This document shows, piece by piece, positions 35,279-52,029 of a stretch of 64,000 bases of DNA. A program made the position numbers and the translations under genes. The DNA is from Brachionus koreanus (Eukaryota; Rotifera; Eurotatoria; Ploima; Brachionidae). The stretch lies in the NCBI GenBank assembly GCA_016987375.1, contig PJRA01000509.1:1554014-1618013 (forward strand). Reading direction: 5' to 3'. The stretch's first letter is position 1. Every line of letters starts with the position of its first letter. Under the pieces are notes generated by a model. That model was not told where the DNA came from, did not search any database, and saw only the letters and a program-made list of their open reading frames with translations.

Positions 35279-35697
35279 TTAACCACTACTATGAAGTTTG
35301 CCAATTAAACCGCTGAAGGCCAATTTAGCCGAATTTTTGTATGAATTCCTTTTCATCACATCACTCAACTTTTCTTCAGCGCTTGACTGGTTATTTTGAC
35401 TTTCTTCACGAATTTTTTGATAAAGACGATTTACTAAATCGGCTCTAAATGTGTCTAGTAAAAATTTAAATTCATCCTTGGTAGCCAAACTGTCTGATTT
35501 GGGACTCAATCTTTCACTCATTCCATTCTATAATTTGTTTTTTTTTTTAAATTTTAAATCAAAAATATAATTTTTGAAACTACCAAGTAAGAGCGTAAGG
35601 CTTCCTGTTCAAGCTGATCGTCCAATGGATATGAGTAGTACATTCCAATTAGTCCGACAAGAACAATTAACTCAATATTTCTGATTATTTTCACCAT
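35279..35697 (-). CDS. Neuropeptide precursor, PDF-like candidate
   Basis: Exons 35697-35584 and 35527-35279 with a 56-bp intron give 120 aa. The first 24 residues (MVKIIRNIELIVLVGLIGMY...) are a signal peptide. A spacer with an amphipathic helix follows (FRADLVNRLYQKIREE). Then comes Lys-Arg and a last peptide of 22 residues starting NSYKNSAKL and ending FSGLIGKLHSSG, stop. A dibasic site before and a terminal Gly as amide donor are the classic layout of an amidated neuropeptide. NSAKL..SGLIG..KLHSSG resembles nematode PDF-1 (NAELINGLIG..GKLSAVG), hence the PDF/cerebrin suggestion. Such peptides act on secretin-type GPCRs. The precursor nature is well supported; the family is tentative. Confidence 0.65.
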
Positions 35698-38156
35698 ATT
35701 TTTTAATTTTTCTTTTCTCTGATGACTTTATTGTTTCAAATTTTGGGGTTTAAATACTATGCTGAAAATCTAGAGATTAAAAATTACGTGGTATTAGATT
35801 TGTGGCGCTTTATTTGAGATAAAAAAACGTAAACTTTTTTAGTTTAGGAAAAATAACAGAATACGCAGGTAAATTAATTTAAACTCATCAATATCAGAAA
35901 ATAAAAAAAATACATGAGAATTTGCTTAAATTTTAAAATTTGACTGATAACACGTCTTTGTGAGAGTTGTATACCAAGTTATGACAATTTTTTGATTAAA
36001 AAACAAAAAGTAAAATTTTGACTTGATAAATTAATAATAACTCAAAAAATTCTTCATCAATCATTGAATTTGATTCCTTGAGTTATCTTTGTTTAGTAAT
36101 TAATTTTTAATCCAAATCGTGGGAAAACTTGACTAAAAAGTCATGCAAGGACAAGAAAATGTGCTTTAGATGCCTGGTGAAATCGTAGGCTTGATGGCTT
36201 TTGATTCTTTTGGCACAAGTGAGACTCGGCTCAATGGTACGAATCTCCTCAAAGAAAATTAAATTCAAACTTATCAAATTTAATGAAACTTAATGGAATT
36301 ACGAATAAACAAGTTTGAGATTTATTCTTTAATTTTAGGTGACATTGTTTTAAAATCAATCGATCAAATTTAATTTGAAAAGTTGCCTGAGAAATGGTGT
36401 CTTGGGATGCGTTCTGATTTGAGAAAATTGGTCTCTCTTAAATAGCAAAGAGTAATTACTTTAAATGGCTTCGACTCTTAAAAAGGAATAAACAGAAATT
36501 CGAAACTTAAATCACAAAGCTTTGATTTTAAGGTGTCTTATTCAAAAAATATTCTCAGAATAAGTTAATCTTTTGAAAATGTATTTTAAAACTAGACTTT
36601 GACGAAATTCATTAAATCGATAAATTATCTAAATGTGTTCTTATCCTTGAAAATGTTATCGATTGGCTTAATTAGAAGTAGAAAGGATACGAATGAATTT
36701 TGCTTTTTTAATCAAATATTGAATCATGCTGGCTTTAATTCACTCAACATATCGGCTTTATTTATTTTTTTAAAGACACCTTCTTCCGGACCAAGATTAA
36801 TTATTTGATTATTTAAAATATTTTTTAGAGAAATAAAAAAAAAAAAACTCCATTAGGTTGACTAAGAACACTTAAAATCTTTGGGCTCTAATTAAAATCT
36901 TTGCATTGCTTTATTAAAGTAATCCGATTAAAATGATAATTCCTAATAAACTTAAATTATGATGTCATTTTTTCAATCGACTACTTGATCTTTTACAATT
37001 AGATAATTTTACTTAAAAACTTTTGAAAATTTATATAAATTAAAATGAGACTTAAATTATTAATTTTAAAAGACAACGTGGTTCAATTAATTTTAAAATA
37101 ATTCTTAGATGTGTTAAATCCCTTTATAATTAGAAGAAAATCCTGTTAGTTATTTTGGCAAACAAAATTTGTGAATTTTAGACTCAAGAATACAAACTTT
37201 TCAATTAAAAATAATTGATTTAAAGCAAATCTTTCGGAATTCTGAAAGATAAGAAAAATTTTTCTGATAAAATATCTCATTAAATTATGTCTCATGTTCT
37301 TAAGATGTAATAATTTAAGGATTGTGTCATTTTGTATTTATTTGATCAAATTTTTGAAGAAAATATAATAAAATTTTGAAACATGGGTTAAATATTATAT
37401 TTATATTGAAAAAGTAATTCATTGTCGCTAGACTTTGGAGAAAAGTTAAAAATTGATAAAAGTTATCAAAATTTTCTTGATAATGAACAAAAATCATTCA
37501 AATTTTAAATTTTGAAACTTAAATTATCGGTTGAAATTCAAATTTATTTTAGTCTTTTGATGCAATCAAATAAAAAGCAGTTTTTCATGCGAAATTACGA
37601 GATAATTTAGGATAAAAAATAATTACTCTTATCATTATTTGAATTTATAAAAACATTCCGAGCAAATTATTATACATTTTGTTGTTCCGATTAGCTTTAT
37701 TCAATTCCAAATCAGGAAAAAATATTTTAAAAAATCTAGTTATCAAAGTGCATTCGAAATTTTTATTATCAAATATTCAGATGCATTGAAAAAAAAACTC
37801 TAAAATTTTTATTAATTAATTTTTATTAAGTTGAAACTAGATTAAAAAAAATGAAATTAAAAAAATTATAAGAAAAGATAATAGTTATTTTAATTTCGAA
37901 ATAAAAAAAAAAAGAAAAAAATTTTAATTATTATTTTGAGAAAAAAAATACGAGACATCACGAACAAAAAATGACCAAAAATGAAATGTATTTACATACA
38001 AATAAAAGAAAGCTTTGTCTCTGAATGCCAAAATGAAATTGAGAGCCAAAAAAAACATAAATCGAATCACTAATCATAAAAAATTTACATAAAATTTAAT
38101 GTGCTAAATTTTTTATTTTTTTAATGTAAATAAAAGTGGCTATACACTTTGTTCTA
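35698..38156. other. Non-coding interval
   Basis: 2.5 kb upstream of the neuropeptide gene and downstream of AGAP. The stretch at 36120-36500 is less AT-rich and may hold regulatory sequence. I see no coding exon or repeat I can support. Confidence 0.5.
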
Positions 38157-42373
<4,217 letters not shown>

Positions 42374-44213
42374 TTAGAAATTCATTTTTTATCTTTTAAT
42401 AAAAACATAATTTTAAGAATTAAATAGACAAAAAATGAAAATAAAAAATTTGCATTGAATACGTAAATAAGTTTTTAATTCTGTAATTTTTGTCCTTTTT
42501 TTGCTTTTTTAAAAATAATGTACATATGCTAAATAGATTTATTTATTTCATTAGTTTGCTTTAATCTAACTTAATTGCTTTTTTCAAGTGTCAAAATATT
42601 TAATGATTTTGAAAAATTTGTCCGCATTTATTCTTTTAAAGAATAAAATTTATTACTTGTGTTGAAGAATTATGCTCATTTTATTTTATCTAAAGTACTC
42701 AGTGTAAAAGTGTAAAAAAAAATGCATTTAATTAAGGAATTAAAATAACACTGAATTATTTGCTCGGATATTATGTGCTTAGGCCAAATAGCAAATATAT
42801 TGTCTGAAATTCGGTGACCATGAGAAAAAGCAGAATAAATATATTTTTATGTTTGATTAATAATTAATTAAAAAAACTCAACACGATTTTGTTTTTGTCA
42901 TGAACATAGATTTAATCTCTCACAACGAATTGCCTTTTTTGATTTAAAATAGAAAAAATATGTTTTCCATGAAAAAACTCTTGAATTTTACAGGCATTTA
43001 AATCGATGTTTTTATTTTGAAAAAGGTGTCTAAATTAAAATTGGTTTCTTAAGCATGTTTTTGACAATTGATTTTAATAAAATTTTGTTTAAAGACGTGT
43101 TCTATTTAAGTAAAATTAAAAGAATAAAATTTTATGGCTTGAACTATCTTTTTAGTATAAAAATAAATGGCTTATTTGGTATTTTTACTAGAAACTTTGA
43201 AAAAAAATATTTAAATCTTTAATTATTATAATTACTTTACTAATTAAAAAAAAACTTGCATATAACAGTTGAAATGTTTACTTAACTGCTATCCAAAATT
43301 GATTTTTATTATTTAATAAAAATATTTTTCTATAATTATTTTTTACTTTTAAGACCCATATCTTAAAAAAAGCTTTATTTTTTTTACTCGTGAATGAAAA
43401 TTTTTATTAAAATTTTTGTTTTAGATTTTGTTTTCTAAGATAAAGAAAAAAGTCACCTGAAAAAGAAAAAAATCATTTTCTTATTGAATAAAATTGGTGT
43501 CTTAAAAGATCTCAAAATTGAATCATCAAACTTTTGACATTTGAAATTTTGAGAACGCTTTAAATATTTAATTAGAAAGTTTTCTCTTTAAGAGCTTGTA
43601 ATTTTGAACAAATTCAATCTATTTTTGAATTTTGTTAGTTTTTTATGTAAATATTTATTTAACTGTTTGATTCTTCTAAAAATATAAAACACGTTCAAAA
43701 GTTGAAACTTTTTCTAACTTAACTAAAATGGCAAATTTTCTCTAAATTGCCACCGAAACATTTTCTCTATGAAATAATTTGTATAAAATAAAAAAATTGA
43801 ATAAAAATATTACCTTCTATGATCAATGTTTAGAAATATCTACAGTCAAAAATGCTTAAAATGGAGAAAATTAAAATTAAAGGCCAAGTATGGAAGATGT
43901 AAAATTTCGATTTTTTTTATTAAACTAATCGAATAAAAATATTGATTTTTTTCAGCTGCTTATTTCTCAAGTCGAAAATCGATAAGATCGATATTTTGAA
44001 ATATACTGCTTATTGAACGGTTAAATTAATGAAAAAAAAATATATTTCAATTGCCCGACTAAAAAAGGCGTTTATAATGCACTTAAAAATGACTTCTATT
44101 TTATTTTATTAATTTCTAGTTTTGCATAAATTCTAATTCTAATTTTTTCTTGAGAAAATAAATTTTGAATTTTTTTTGACTTGTTTATTTAACTACAAAA
44201 AATTTTGATATAG
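42374..44213. other. Non-coding interval between divergent genes
   Basis: 1.8 kb between AGAP (-) and WDR59 (+) starts, so it must carry both promoters. AT-rich; no other feature seen. Confidence 0.6.
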
Positions 44214-47200
44214 ATGAAGTTTACAATTAATACCGAGGATAAGTGTGAAGCATATTCGCATGAAAATTTCTATGTATGATTATCTGAAAAGAGAAACTTG
44301 ACTTATTCTAGCTTTTCTGAAGGGTGATGCATTTGCATTCGATTCGAAAAACCGATACATACTATTGGGAGGAAATGGAAGAACTGGTATGGTCAACCTG
44401 GACCAACCTGACAAAGTTATATGCTCTTTAGATTTAAAATCACCATTTAAATGGCATGTTACTAACTATGAATGGGATCCTTTCAATTCTAAGGATAGTG
44501 AACGTTTCTTACAAACGGTTTGGTATCATAAATTTAAAATTTTTAATCAAATTTGTTATAGTCAAGTTATCCTTAATAGAGAAGTAAAATCATTGAAATA
44601 ATTGATGTTAAAGAACTAGAAAGTGTTCAGGTATTGGAAGGACATGCCAAAAATATTAAGTTAATAATTTTTTGAAATTAAAAATTAAATTCTTCTATAC
44701 TATTTTACTAATCGTAGTCAAGCAAAATGGGCTCCCATGAAAAAAAACTTAGTTGTTTCATCATCATCTGATTCGTTTATAATGCTTTGGGATGCTGGAA
44801 GGTAGGCATTTATTAATAACTTTTGAAAGCTAATCTTAATATTTTATGCTGGTTCTAAAATACACTTTTCATTTTGAGCTCACAAATATAATTAAAAAAC
44901 AATGATTTAGAAATTCTGATGAATTTAAAAAAAATTTGAGTGAATACCTTTGGTAATTAAATTTTGGTAAAAAATAAATCTTTTGATCCCTTTCAAATGA
45001 CTATTATTGAAAAAAAGTTTAAATTAACAAAAAAATAAGTAATGCAAAGAACAAATTTTATGAATGCTATAGTAAAGTAATTAAAAAAAAAGGTAAAATA
45101 TTGAAAAACAGTTATCATGATTATAATTTGCAATTTAAAAAAGAACTTTTCTATGAAATATGCTTCTTGGAATTCCCCAAAAACTCTAAAACTCTATACA
45201 ATTTGAAGCAATATATTTATTTTTTTATCTTCAGAACATCTCATCCAGAGATCAAAATTAAATCTATCGGCGAAGTTGATTGCTTGTCCTGGAGCAAATC
45301 CAAAGAGAATATTTTTGCTTCCACTTTCAATAATGATATTAAAATATATGATATAAGGGTAAGCATATTTATTAAAATTAATTTTAGAAACAAAATATCA
45401 AATGAGAATTAAATTAAAAAATTAACAAAATTTAAAAAAAATGTGAAATTTAAAATTAAAATTTTAGATGACAAGTAGGGCAATACGGTATTTGAAAAAT
45501 GCACACACCAAAAAAATATTTAGTCTCGATTGGTGTAGTGTGCCTGGTGAAGAAATTCTGCTTAGTTCAAGCAAGGACAAAAATATAAAATTGTGGAATT
45601 TGAACATGGTAAATGAAAGCCTGATGGAAAAATTAATTGAAGAATTTCCTTGTTGGAAGGCAAAGTTTTCAGTAAAACAATTAGAATAAAACTAATTGGG
45701 AGCATTTTTTCTTAATGATTTGTTATTAGCCTTTGAGTCTTTGTTTTGGGGTAATTCCGACATGTCAATCAAATTTTTTGAATGCAAACTTCATGCAAAA
45801 TAATCCAAAATATAATCTATTAAGAGAAGAGCTGATAAAAAATGAAACTTTCTTAATGACATGTCAAATCACTGCACTTAACGAAGCTAAAATAAACAAA
45901 GTTATAAGCAATCAATTTGACATGATAGTTGACTTTGATTTTTGCGTTAATGATGACTTAATGGATATAGTCACTTGGAGTAGGGATCAGACTCTTAGAG
46001 TATTCAGCGTAAATTTGCAGCAATTTTACTTCAAATCAGAATCAGATAAAAATTTCAGAATAAAAAATGAAGATGAACTAGGCCTGCCTTCACTCAATAA
46101 ACAACATTTAAGTGCTTTACATCACACCACCAATACTACTAATAGTTCACGCAAAAGTTCATTTAGCGAAAACTTTAACGGAACGTCTCCGAGCAATTTT
46201 ACAAGCAATTTTAATATTGTCAGTCAATACATCAACTACGATCGTGATTCTTCTTTTAATTTAGCTGAGACAGCTATTTTTAGTAATGATTTTACTAGAC
46301 CGAATTCTCAAAATTTAATTAAATCACAATCGAGCTCAATTTTGCCGCATGAATTTCTGAAAAAAAATCCCAAATGTTTTGGAGGAAAATTTTCTGGCTT
46401 GCCTGAAAATTTTATAGTGTTTACAAATCAGGGAACTTCATCATCTACGAAATCAAAGTAGTGCATGTTTTCAAAATAAAAAGTTAATTAATCGTTTTTT
46501 TTTTAAAGGGACTCTGATTATGGCATATCTTCTTTAAAAAGAGTAACTTATTTATCATCTGATCTAATGAATATTCATTTTTAAATAAATAATAAATGAA
46601 GAACAGGGTTCAAGGTTCTGTTAAAGCGAAAAACACAAGCTCAAAAAGTTTTCCTAAACGAATTCAGGCCAGGGTATATAAATTTGAGATAGCTAATTTG
46701 TTGACAATTCGAAAAGACTTGGCTGAAAAATATGAGATAAAATCGGAAAATTTTGAAAAATTATGCAATCAGAATATTCAAATAGCTGCTCAGACAGGAA
46801 GATATGATATGATAAAAATTTGGGAATTGCTCAAAATTGCCACCTATTCAGACAGTTTGTCTAATCAAGCATCAAATTTTGATTTCAATCTACCATGGTC
46901 CTTTTCTACTTTTGGTAGGACACTAATCAATAATATAATTGATAATTATGTGATGATGAATGATGTGCAGAGTGCAGCTATGGTTATTTCTAAATTAAAA
47001 TTACATGACTTAAGTTTGGAATCAATGCAATTTTGTCAAGAGACCAATAGTGAACTGTTGAAAAAGTGTAGTATTAGCTCATCTTTGGAGGAAAATACCG
47101 ATAAAACAAGCTCAGTATTTGAAAGCTCGCAAATATCTGATTCCGAAGTATTGGAAAAAAATTTGTCAAATCATAACAACATTGGGTAATTTTAAATTGG

Positions 47201-47951
47201 TATATTTAACAAAAGATTTATAAATTAAATAGTTTTTATATAAAAAAAAGATTAGATAAGGATGATGATTAGATACCGATATTTTTTTCTAATCTTTATA
47301 TAATTAAAACTAAGTGATATTTTAGTTTCATTTTCTATCAGATATTCTAAATTTTGACAAATATTAAGACTTTCATTTCATATCAAGCTATTTTCCAAGA
47401 AAAAAAAACTAATCAAAAATAGAATTTTAGTGAGTCGCTAAAGCTGAGTTTTTGGTTTTTTTAAAAATAAAATTTATTTTGAAAAAAAAATCCAAATTAA
47501 AATTTTGTTTATTTTTTTCCAGCCTTTTAGATCCAAATAGGACCAAAGATTTTGATTTTTTGTTGAATACTTACTGTAATTTATTGCATAAATGGGGATT
47601 GTTTAATAAAAGAATTGAAATGTTGGAATTTTTGAGCGAAAAGCCAAAAAATATGGACAATAATTTTGGTAAAAAATATTCATTCATTAAATATTCTACA
47701 TATAAATTAAAAAAAAAATCTTAGAGTGCTTTAAGCGTTGCAGCAAATGCTCAACTACATTCAATGGCTCAAAATGTGGTAAATGTAATTCGTATTTGAA
47801 ATGTTCTTTATGCGAATTACCAGTCAAGGGTTTAGTGTTGTTTTGTCCTGCATGTGGTTGTGGTGGGCACTATAATCATTTAATTGAATGGTTTGAGCGA
47901 CACGATGATTGTCCATCAGCTTGTGGTTGTCGATGTGTCGACTTTATCTAA
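44214..47951 (+). CDS. WDR59: WDR59, GATOR2 complex subunit
   Basis: Eleven exons (44214-44273, 44323-44517, 44580-44659, 44718-44801, 45235-45358, 45468-45671, 45730-46457, 46509-46542, 46602-47185, 47523-47668, 47725-47951) give 821 aa with all phases closing. WDR59 is a GATOR2 subunit that controls amino-acid signalling to mTORC1 at the lysosome. WD repeats fill the N-terminal half (SLDWCSVPGEE, IVTWSRDQTLRVF). LPWSFSTFGRTLINN and LLDPNRTKDFDFLL mark the alpha-solenoid part. The C-terminus is the RING-like zinc module (CSKC, CGKC, CSLC, CPACGCGGHYNH, CPSACGCRC). The human RWD domain that follows LGLP is replaced by an Asn/Ser-rich linker. The ATG is immediately preceded by an AG (TTTTGATATAG). 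Confidence 0.9.
47231..47311. repeat. Imperfect inverted repeat in WDR59 intron
   Basis: AGTTTTTATATAAAAAAAAG plus ATTAGA is matched by TCTAATCTTTATATAATTAA plus AACT. The arms are about 25 bp around a 31-bp loop, inside the 337-bp intron between exons 9 and 10. Confidence 0.55.
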
Positions 47952-48081
47952 AATTTATTTTTATTTATTTACTACAAATTAAATTATTTGATCAAAAATA
48001 TATTTTAAATTTAGAAAATACGAGTGAATTCGTAATTTTTTAGAGTTCACTATTTCACTTGAGGAATTAACTATTTATTTT

Positions 48082-48099
48082 ATTTTATCTGAATTTAGA
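48082..48099 (+). promoter_or_regulatory. 3' splice acceptor abutting the coilin/SGNH start
   Basis: A T-rich run ending TCTGAATTTAG has its AG at 48097-48098, one base before the ATG at 48100. With WDR59 ending only 148 bp upstream on the same strand, this fits a trans-splice acceptor of a downstream cistron. Confidence 0.5.
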
Positions 48100-49035
48100 A
48101 TGTCAAATGAGGTCTTAAGGCTTAAAATTCAGTTCTTGCTCGAACCATGCATGATAGATTTGATGTTTAAGGATCCTAACTTTACTAATTTCTGGTACTG
48201 CTTAGATACAAAAAAATTTGAACTAGTCGAACAACTGAAAAAAGATATTTGCATAAAAATATTCAAAAACACTTTAACAGACTATAAATCAATTTCTATT
48301 CTGATTGATAATTTTGAAGTTCCTTCATTTGAATCAACTCGAATATTCAGAAATAATGATTTAATACAAATATGCTTAAAAGCAAAGCCTCAATTAAGTA
48401 AGAAAAGAAAATTTTTCGAACCTTTAAAAGAGAATAAAAAGCCGCATTTAGAAGAAAATTTAACTGAAGTCACAAGTGAAAAAACAGTTCAAATTGTGAA
48501 ACCCTTTGAGGCAGCCCTAATCGGAACTTCAATGATCAAGCATCTAGATCCTAACAAAATTTTTGAGAATAGAAAGTGCTTTTTTAAATCAATTAGTGGC
48601 GGAAGAATTTCCGACATACTTGAATTTGTCAAGAAAAGAGAAGGATTTTTCGATGATTGCAAGTTTATTTGTCTTACATGTGGAAGCAATGATTGTGATT
48701 CTTATAATGATATTCAAACAACTATACAAAGATGCATCGATTTAGCAACATATTTACATTCAAAATATCCAAAATCGATTCTTATATTCAACGAGCTAAT
48801 TCCAAGATTAAAAACAAAATATATTGATTTAGATTTATTTGAAAAAAGGCGGCTTTGTTTTAATAATTTTTTAAATTCTAGTCTAAAAATTATTGCATCA
48901 TGTCAAATAGTAAAGCATGAGGAATTTGAAGACAAATCAAAATTATATTTTCTACTTTCAGATGGAGTACACATCAGTCCTAACAATGCTGTTTCAAAAT
49001 ATATCCAAGATATCAAAAATGTCTTAAAATCATAA
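48100..49035 (+). CDS. Coilin N-terminal domain fused to SGNH-hydrolase-like domain
   Basis: Intronless, 311 aa. Residues 4-95 match the coilin N-terminal ubiquitin-like domain (VLRLKIQF, FTNFWYCLD, then FESTRIFRNNDLIQICLK, compare human ESARLVRDNDCLRVKLE). In coilin this domain drives self-association in Cajal bodies. A basic stretch (KKRKFF near 101) could be a nuclear signal. Residues 135-310 are SGNH-like: block I ALIGTSMIKH (Ser144), block II GGR (167-169), block III GSND (195-198) and block V SDGVH (Asp288, His291). All catalytic positions are therefore present, so esterase or lipase chemistry is possible but unproven. The rest of coilin (Arg/Gly region, Tudor-like domain) is absent. 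I do not know this architecture from other animals. Confidence 0.85.
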   Translation: MSNEVLRLKIQFLLEPCMIDLMFKDPNFTNFWYCLDTKKFELVEQLKKDICIKIFKNTLTDYKSISILIDNFEVPSFESTRIFRNNDLIQICLKAKPQLSKKRKFFEPLKENKKPHLEENLTEVTSEKTVQIVKPFEAALIGTSMIKHLDPNKIFENRKCFFKSISGGRISDILEFVKKREGFFDDCKFICLTCGSNDCDSYNDIQTTIQRCIDLATYLHSKYPKSILIFNELIPRLKTKYIDLDLFEKRRLCFNNFLNSSLKIIASCQIVKHEEFEDKSKLYFLLSDGVHISPNNAVSKYIQDIKNVLKS

Positions 49036-51219
49036 AACAAGTATCGTTTTTTATAAATGACTTAATACTAAATTGTGAATAAATTAGTTTTTTCTTTCAA
49101 TCTATATTAAAAACGAAGTAACATTCGTTTTTAGATCTAGCAATTATTTGGTGACGGTTTAAAAACATAATTTTTAAGATTTATAAGTGAAAAATTAAGA
49201 AAATTAAAATCTTTTTTTTTTATTTAACTTTCAAAATTTACACTTAATTAAAACGAGTTTGATAAAAAATTGAATTATTGAAGATAATGATCAAAAATTA
49301 TATTTTAAAAATTTTCACAAATTATTTTAATCAAAAAATTTAAAGCAGAAAAATGTTTTCATGTGTAGAAAAAACTATTCCAAACCTCATCCATAGCCAT
49401 GTATCCTGCATAAAATTTTTGCAAAAATTCGCTAACAAAAGAAATTAAGTTAAACAATCAATGTTTACTTGAATATATGCTTTAGCAATAAATTTTTTTC
49501 TTATAAAATATCTTTAATGATAATCTTTTGCCATGATCAATTCAATTTGGAGTGATTTTCATTTTACCTAAAGCTTTTTGTATTTAGAAGTTTTATTTTC
49601 TTTTGAATTTTTTTCATTTACATAGAATCAAAAATCAAACTATCAAGTAAATCAAATTAATCTTTAATGTTTAGAGATTGATTTCAAAGTAGACGATCTT
49701 CATCTATAATTATAATTAAAAATTAAAAAATAAAAAGTTAAAGTCATCTATAATTAAAAAGTTAAATTTTCAATAAATTCTAATGATTTATTAAATTTAC
49801 AATTTTTTTTCCGTTTTTAAAATAAACAAAAGGCATTTAATTTCGAAAACTCAAATTTGAAATTTAGGTTAACATTACTTAACCAAAAATTATAAGTTGA
49901 TTCGTAAATTCTTTTTGAATAAAGTTTTTTTTTTTTAAAGAAAAAAACTTACTTTTCAAAACTTAAGCAAAATTGAATTTTAAGCATCAAAATTTTTGTC
50001 ATTTTCCCATAATAAGTTGTAAATTTTTCACTTAAATTTTAAGTTATTTTTATCATTAAAACTAAAAAATATTGAGTTTTAAATTGCCAATTTTGAATGC
50101 ATTCAATACTACTTGATATAATTAGAAATAGATTTTATTAGGATAAGTGTTATATAACTGAAAATTATCGTCAAATATGAAAATAATTTAAATAATTAAA
50201 AAAATACATATTTTGAAATTTTATTTGAATTTCACACGGTTTCTTTTTTGTCAATTTTTATCTTCATCTCATTTTATAAATTATCCTAAGTGTTAAATAT
50301 TAATCAAACTTGGCAAAAAAAATAGCTGAATTTTTTTTAAATAAATGTTTTTTTAATTATAGAGAAGCTTGCATTTAATTTTAATAAATTAATTTAACTA
50401 TTTCACTCATCGAATGATTTTGGTTATTTCAAATTGCATAAATTTCCAATAATAAAAATTATAAAGAATTTTTTTAGCTTTAATTTTCGAGTAAAATCAA
50501 GTAATATTTTTGTTATAAACTTTTTTTGTTAAAAATTACTTAACAAAAATTTCAGATTTGATGCCAAAAAGCGAACATAATTAGACAAGCACAATTTATT
50601 TATAACAAGAACGTTTGAATATGAATTATTGAGATGATAAGTTAGATATTTGATATGAGGGAAATTTTCTTAAAAACAAAGCGTTCTTAAATTTAAAGAA
50701 CGAACAGATTATTTAACAACCTTGAAATTTTATTTCTCACTTTTAAACTCTGTTAGTTTTAGTTTCATGGTAGTTTCATACAATAATTTTTTTTCTATAA
50801 ATAATTATAAAATTGATAGGCAAAATTTTTATTAAAAAATTGTAGTTCAAATTTTTAAAATTATAATTTGATTTAAAAAAATTTAATAGCTTTTTTTTTC
50901 TAAAACTGTTTAAATATAAAAAAAACGAAGAATTAATTACAAAAGTCGATTAGATTGTCTTTATCTAAGACAAGGCCCACACGAGTCGGATCGATTGGCA
51001 AACAAATTTGCTTGATTTAGAGAATAATTCGAGAATCTATTGTATAAACTGTCATAAGCACTTCTTCTATTAAAAGCTCTCGTTCTTCCTAAACAATAGT
51101 TGTCCGAGTAAACCGGTTCTTGGCTAAATTTTGTATTGAGATTTGTTCTTAACTGAGCTTTCGGTAAGCTCTCAGTTAATTCATAATTTAAATTATACTT
51201 TTAGATAAAAAATATTAAA
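49036..51219. other. Non-coding interval
   Basis: 2.2 kb of AT-rich sequence. A less AT-rich patch at about 50945-51180, just before the kinase gene, is probably its promoter and 5' UTR. No coding exon seen. Confidence 0.55.
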
Positions 51220-52029
51220 ATGCTGAAAAAAAAGGAACCTTTTCTTATTGGAGTCGCTGGTGGTATAAGCTCAGGCAAATCAACTGTATGCAAGAAAATA
51301 ATCGAAGAGCTGGCAAAATTAAATAACCAGTACCAGAAGCATGTACTGGTAATAAGCTTAGATTCTTTTTATAAGCAACTTAGCCAGGAAGAATTGGTAA
51401 AACTAGAGCGTGGTGAGCTCAACTTAGATCATCCTTCAGCTTTTGATGACGAGCTTGCTTATGAGACTTTGATTAAAATAATAAATGGAAAAACTGTTGA
51501 AATTCCTCTCTATGATAAAAAAAGATACACGTTCTCTGGAGAAAATTTAACAGTAAACCCGGATAAGACTCCTGATATTCTGATAATAGAAGGAATATTG
51601 GTTTTTTACTATCCAAAAATAAGAGAACTATGCCAAATGAAACTTTTTGTAGATTGCGATGCAGATACTAGATTGTCTCGAAGAGTGCTACGTGATATGA
51701 GCGAATATAACAGACATTTAGATCAAATTTTGTCATATTATCAAAAATTTGTAAAACCAGCTTTTGAGGAATTTTGTTTACCTACAAAGAAATATGCGGA
51801 TGTTATCATACCTAGAGGTGCAGAAAATACAGTGGCCATAAATTTGATTGTTCAGCATTTAAACGATTATTTAAATGCTTCTAGGAATGAATTGCTACAG
51901 CCTGAGAGCAATAGTTTACTAACAGTCTCGAATAACTCGCAATCTACAAGCTCGATCAACTCATCTAATTCGAGCTCTCCAAATAAAACCCCATCTAAGC
52001 GTACTGATATACCTTACAGGCCACACTAG
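51220..52029 (+). CDS. UCK2: Uridine-cytidine kinase
   Basis: Intronless, 269 aa. The enzyme phosphorylates uridine and cytidine to UMP and CMP in the pyrimidine salvage pathway, in the cytosol. The Walker A loop is [13 protein letters not shown] at residues 11-23. [51 protein letters not shown] and [15 protein letters not shown] follow in the usual order, and [11 protein letters not shown] closes the kinase fold. The last 50 residues are a Ser/Asn-rich tail, as in animal UCK1/UCK2. I cannot separate UCK1 from UCK2. An acceptor-like TATACTTTTAG lies 15 nt before the ATG. Absence of introns fits either a compact gene or an old retrocopy. Confidence 0.93.
   Translation: MLKKKEPFLIGVAGGISSGKSTVCKKIIEELAKLNNQYQKHVLVISLDSFYKQLSQEELVKLERGELNLDHPSAFDDELAYETLIKIINGKTVEIPLYDKKRYTFSGENLTVNPDKTPDILIIEGILVFYYPKIRELCQMKLFVDCDADTRLSRRVLRDMSEYNRHLDQILSYYQKFVKPAFEEFCLPTKKYADVIIPRGAENTVAINLIVQHLNDYLNASRNELLQPESNSLLTVSNNSQSTSSINSSNSSSPNKTPSKRTDIPYRPH

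Noticed and set aside
36599..36808. 69-codon plus-strand frame
   Set aside because: No motif and no neighbouring exons; it ends in ordinary AT-rich sequence.
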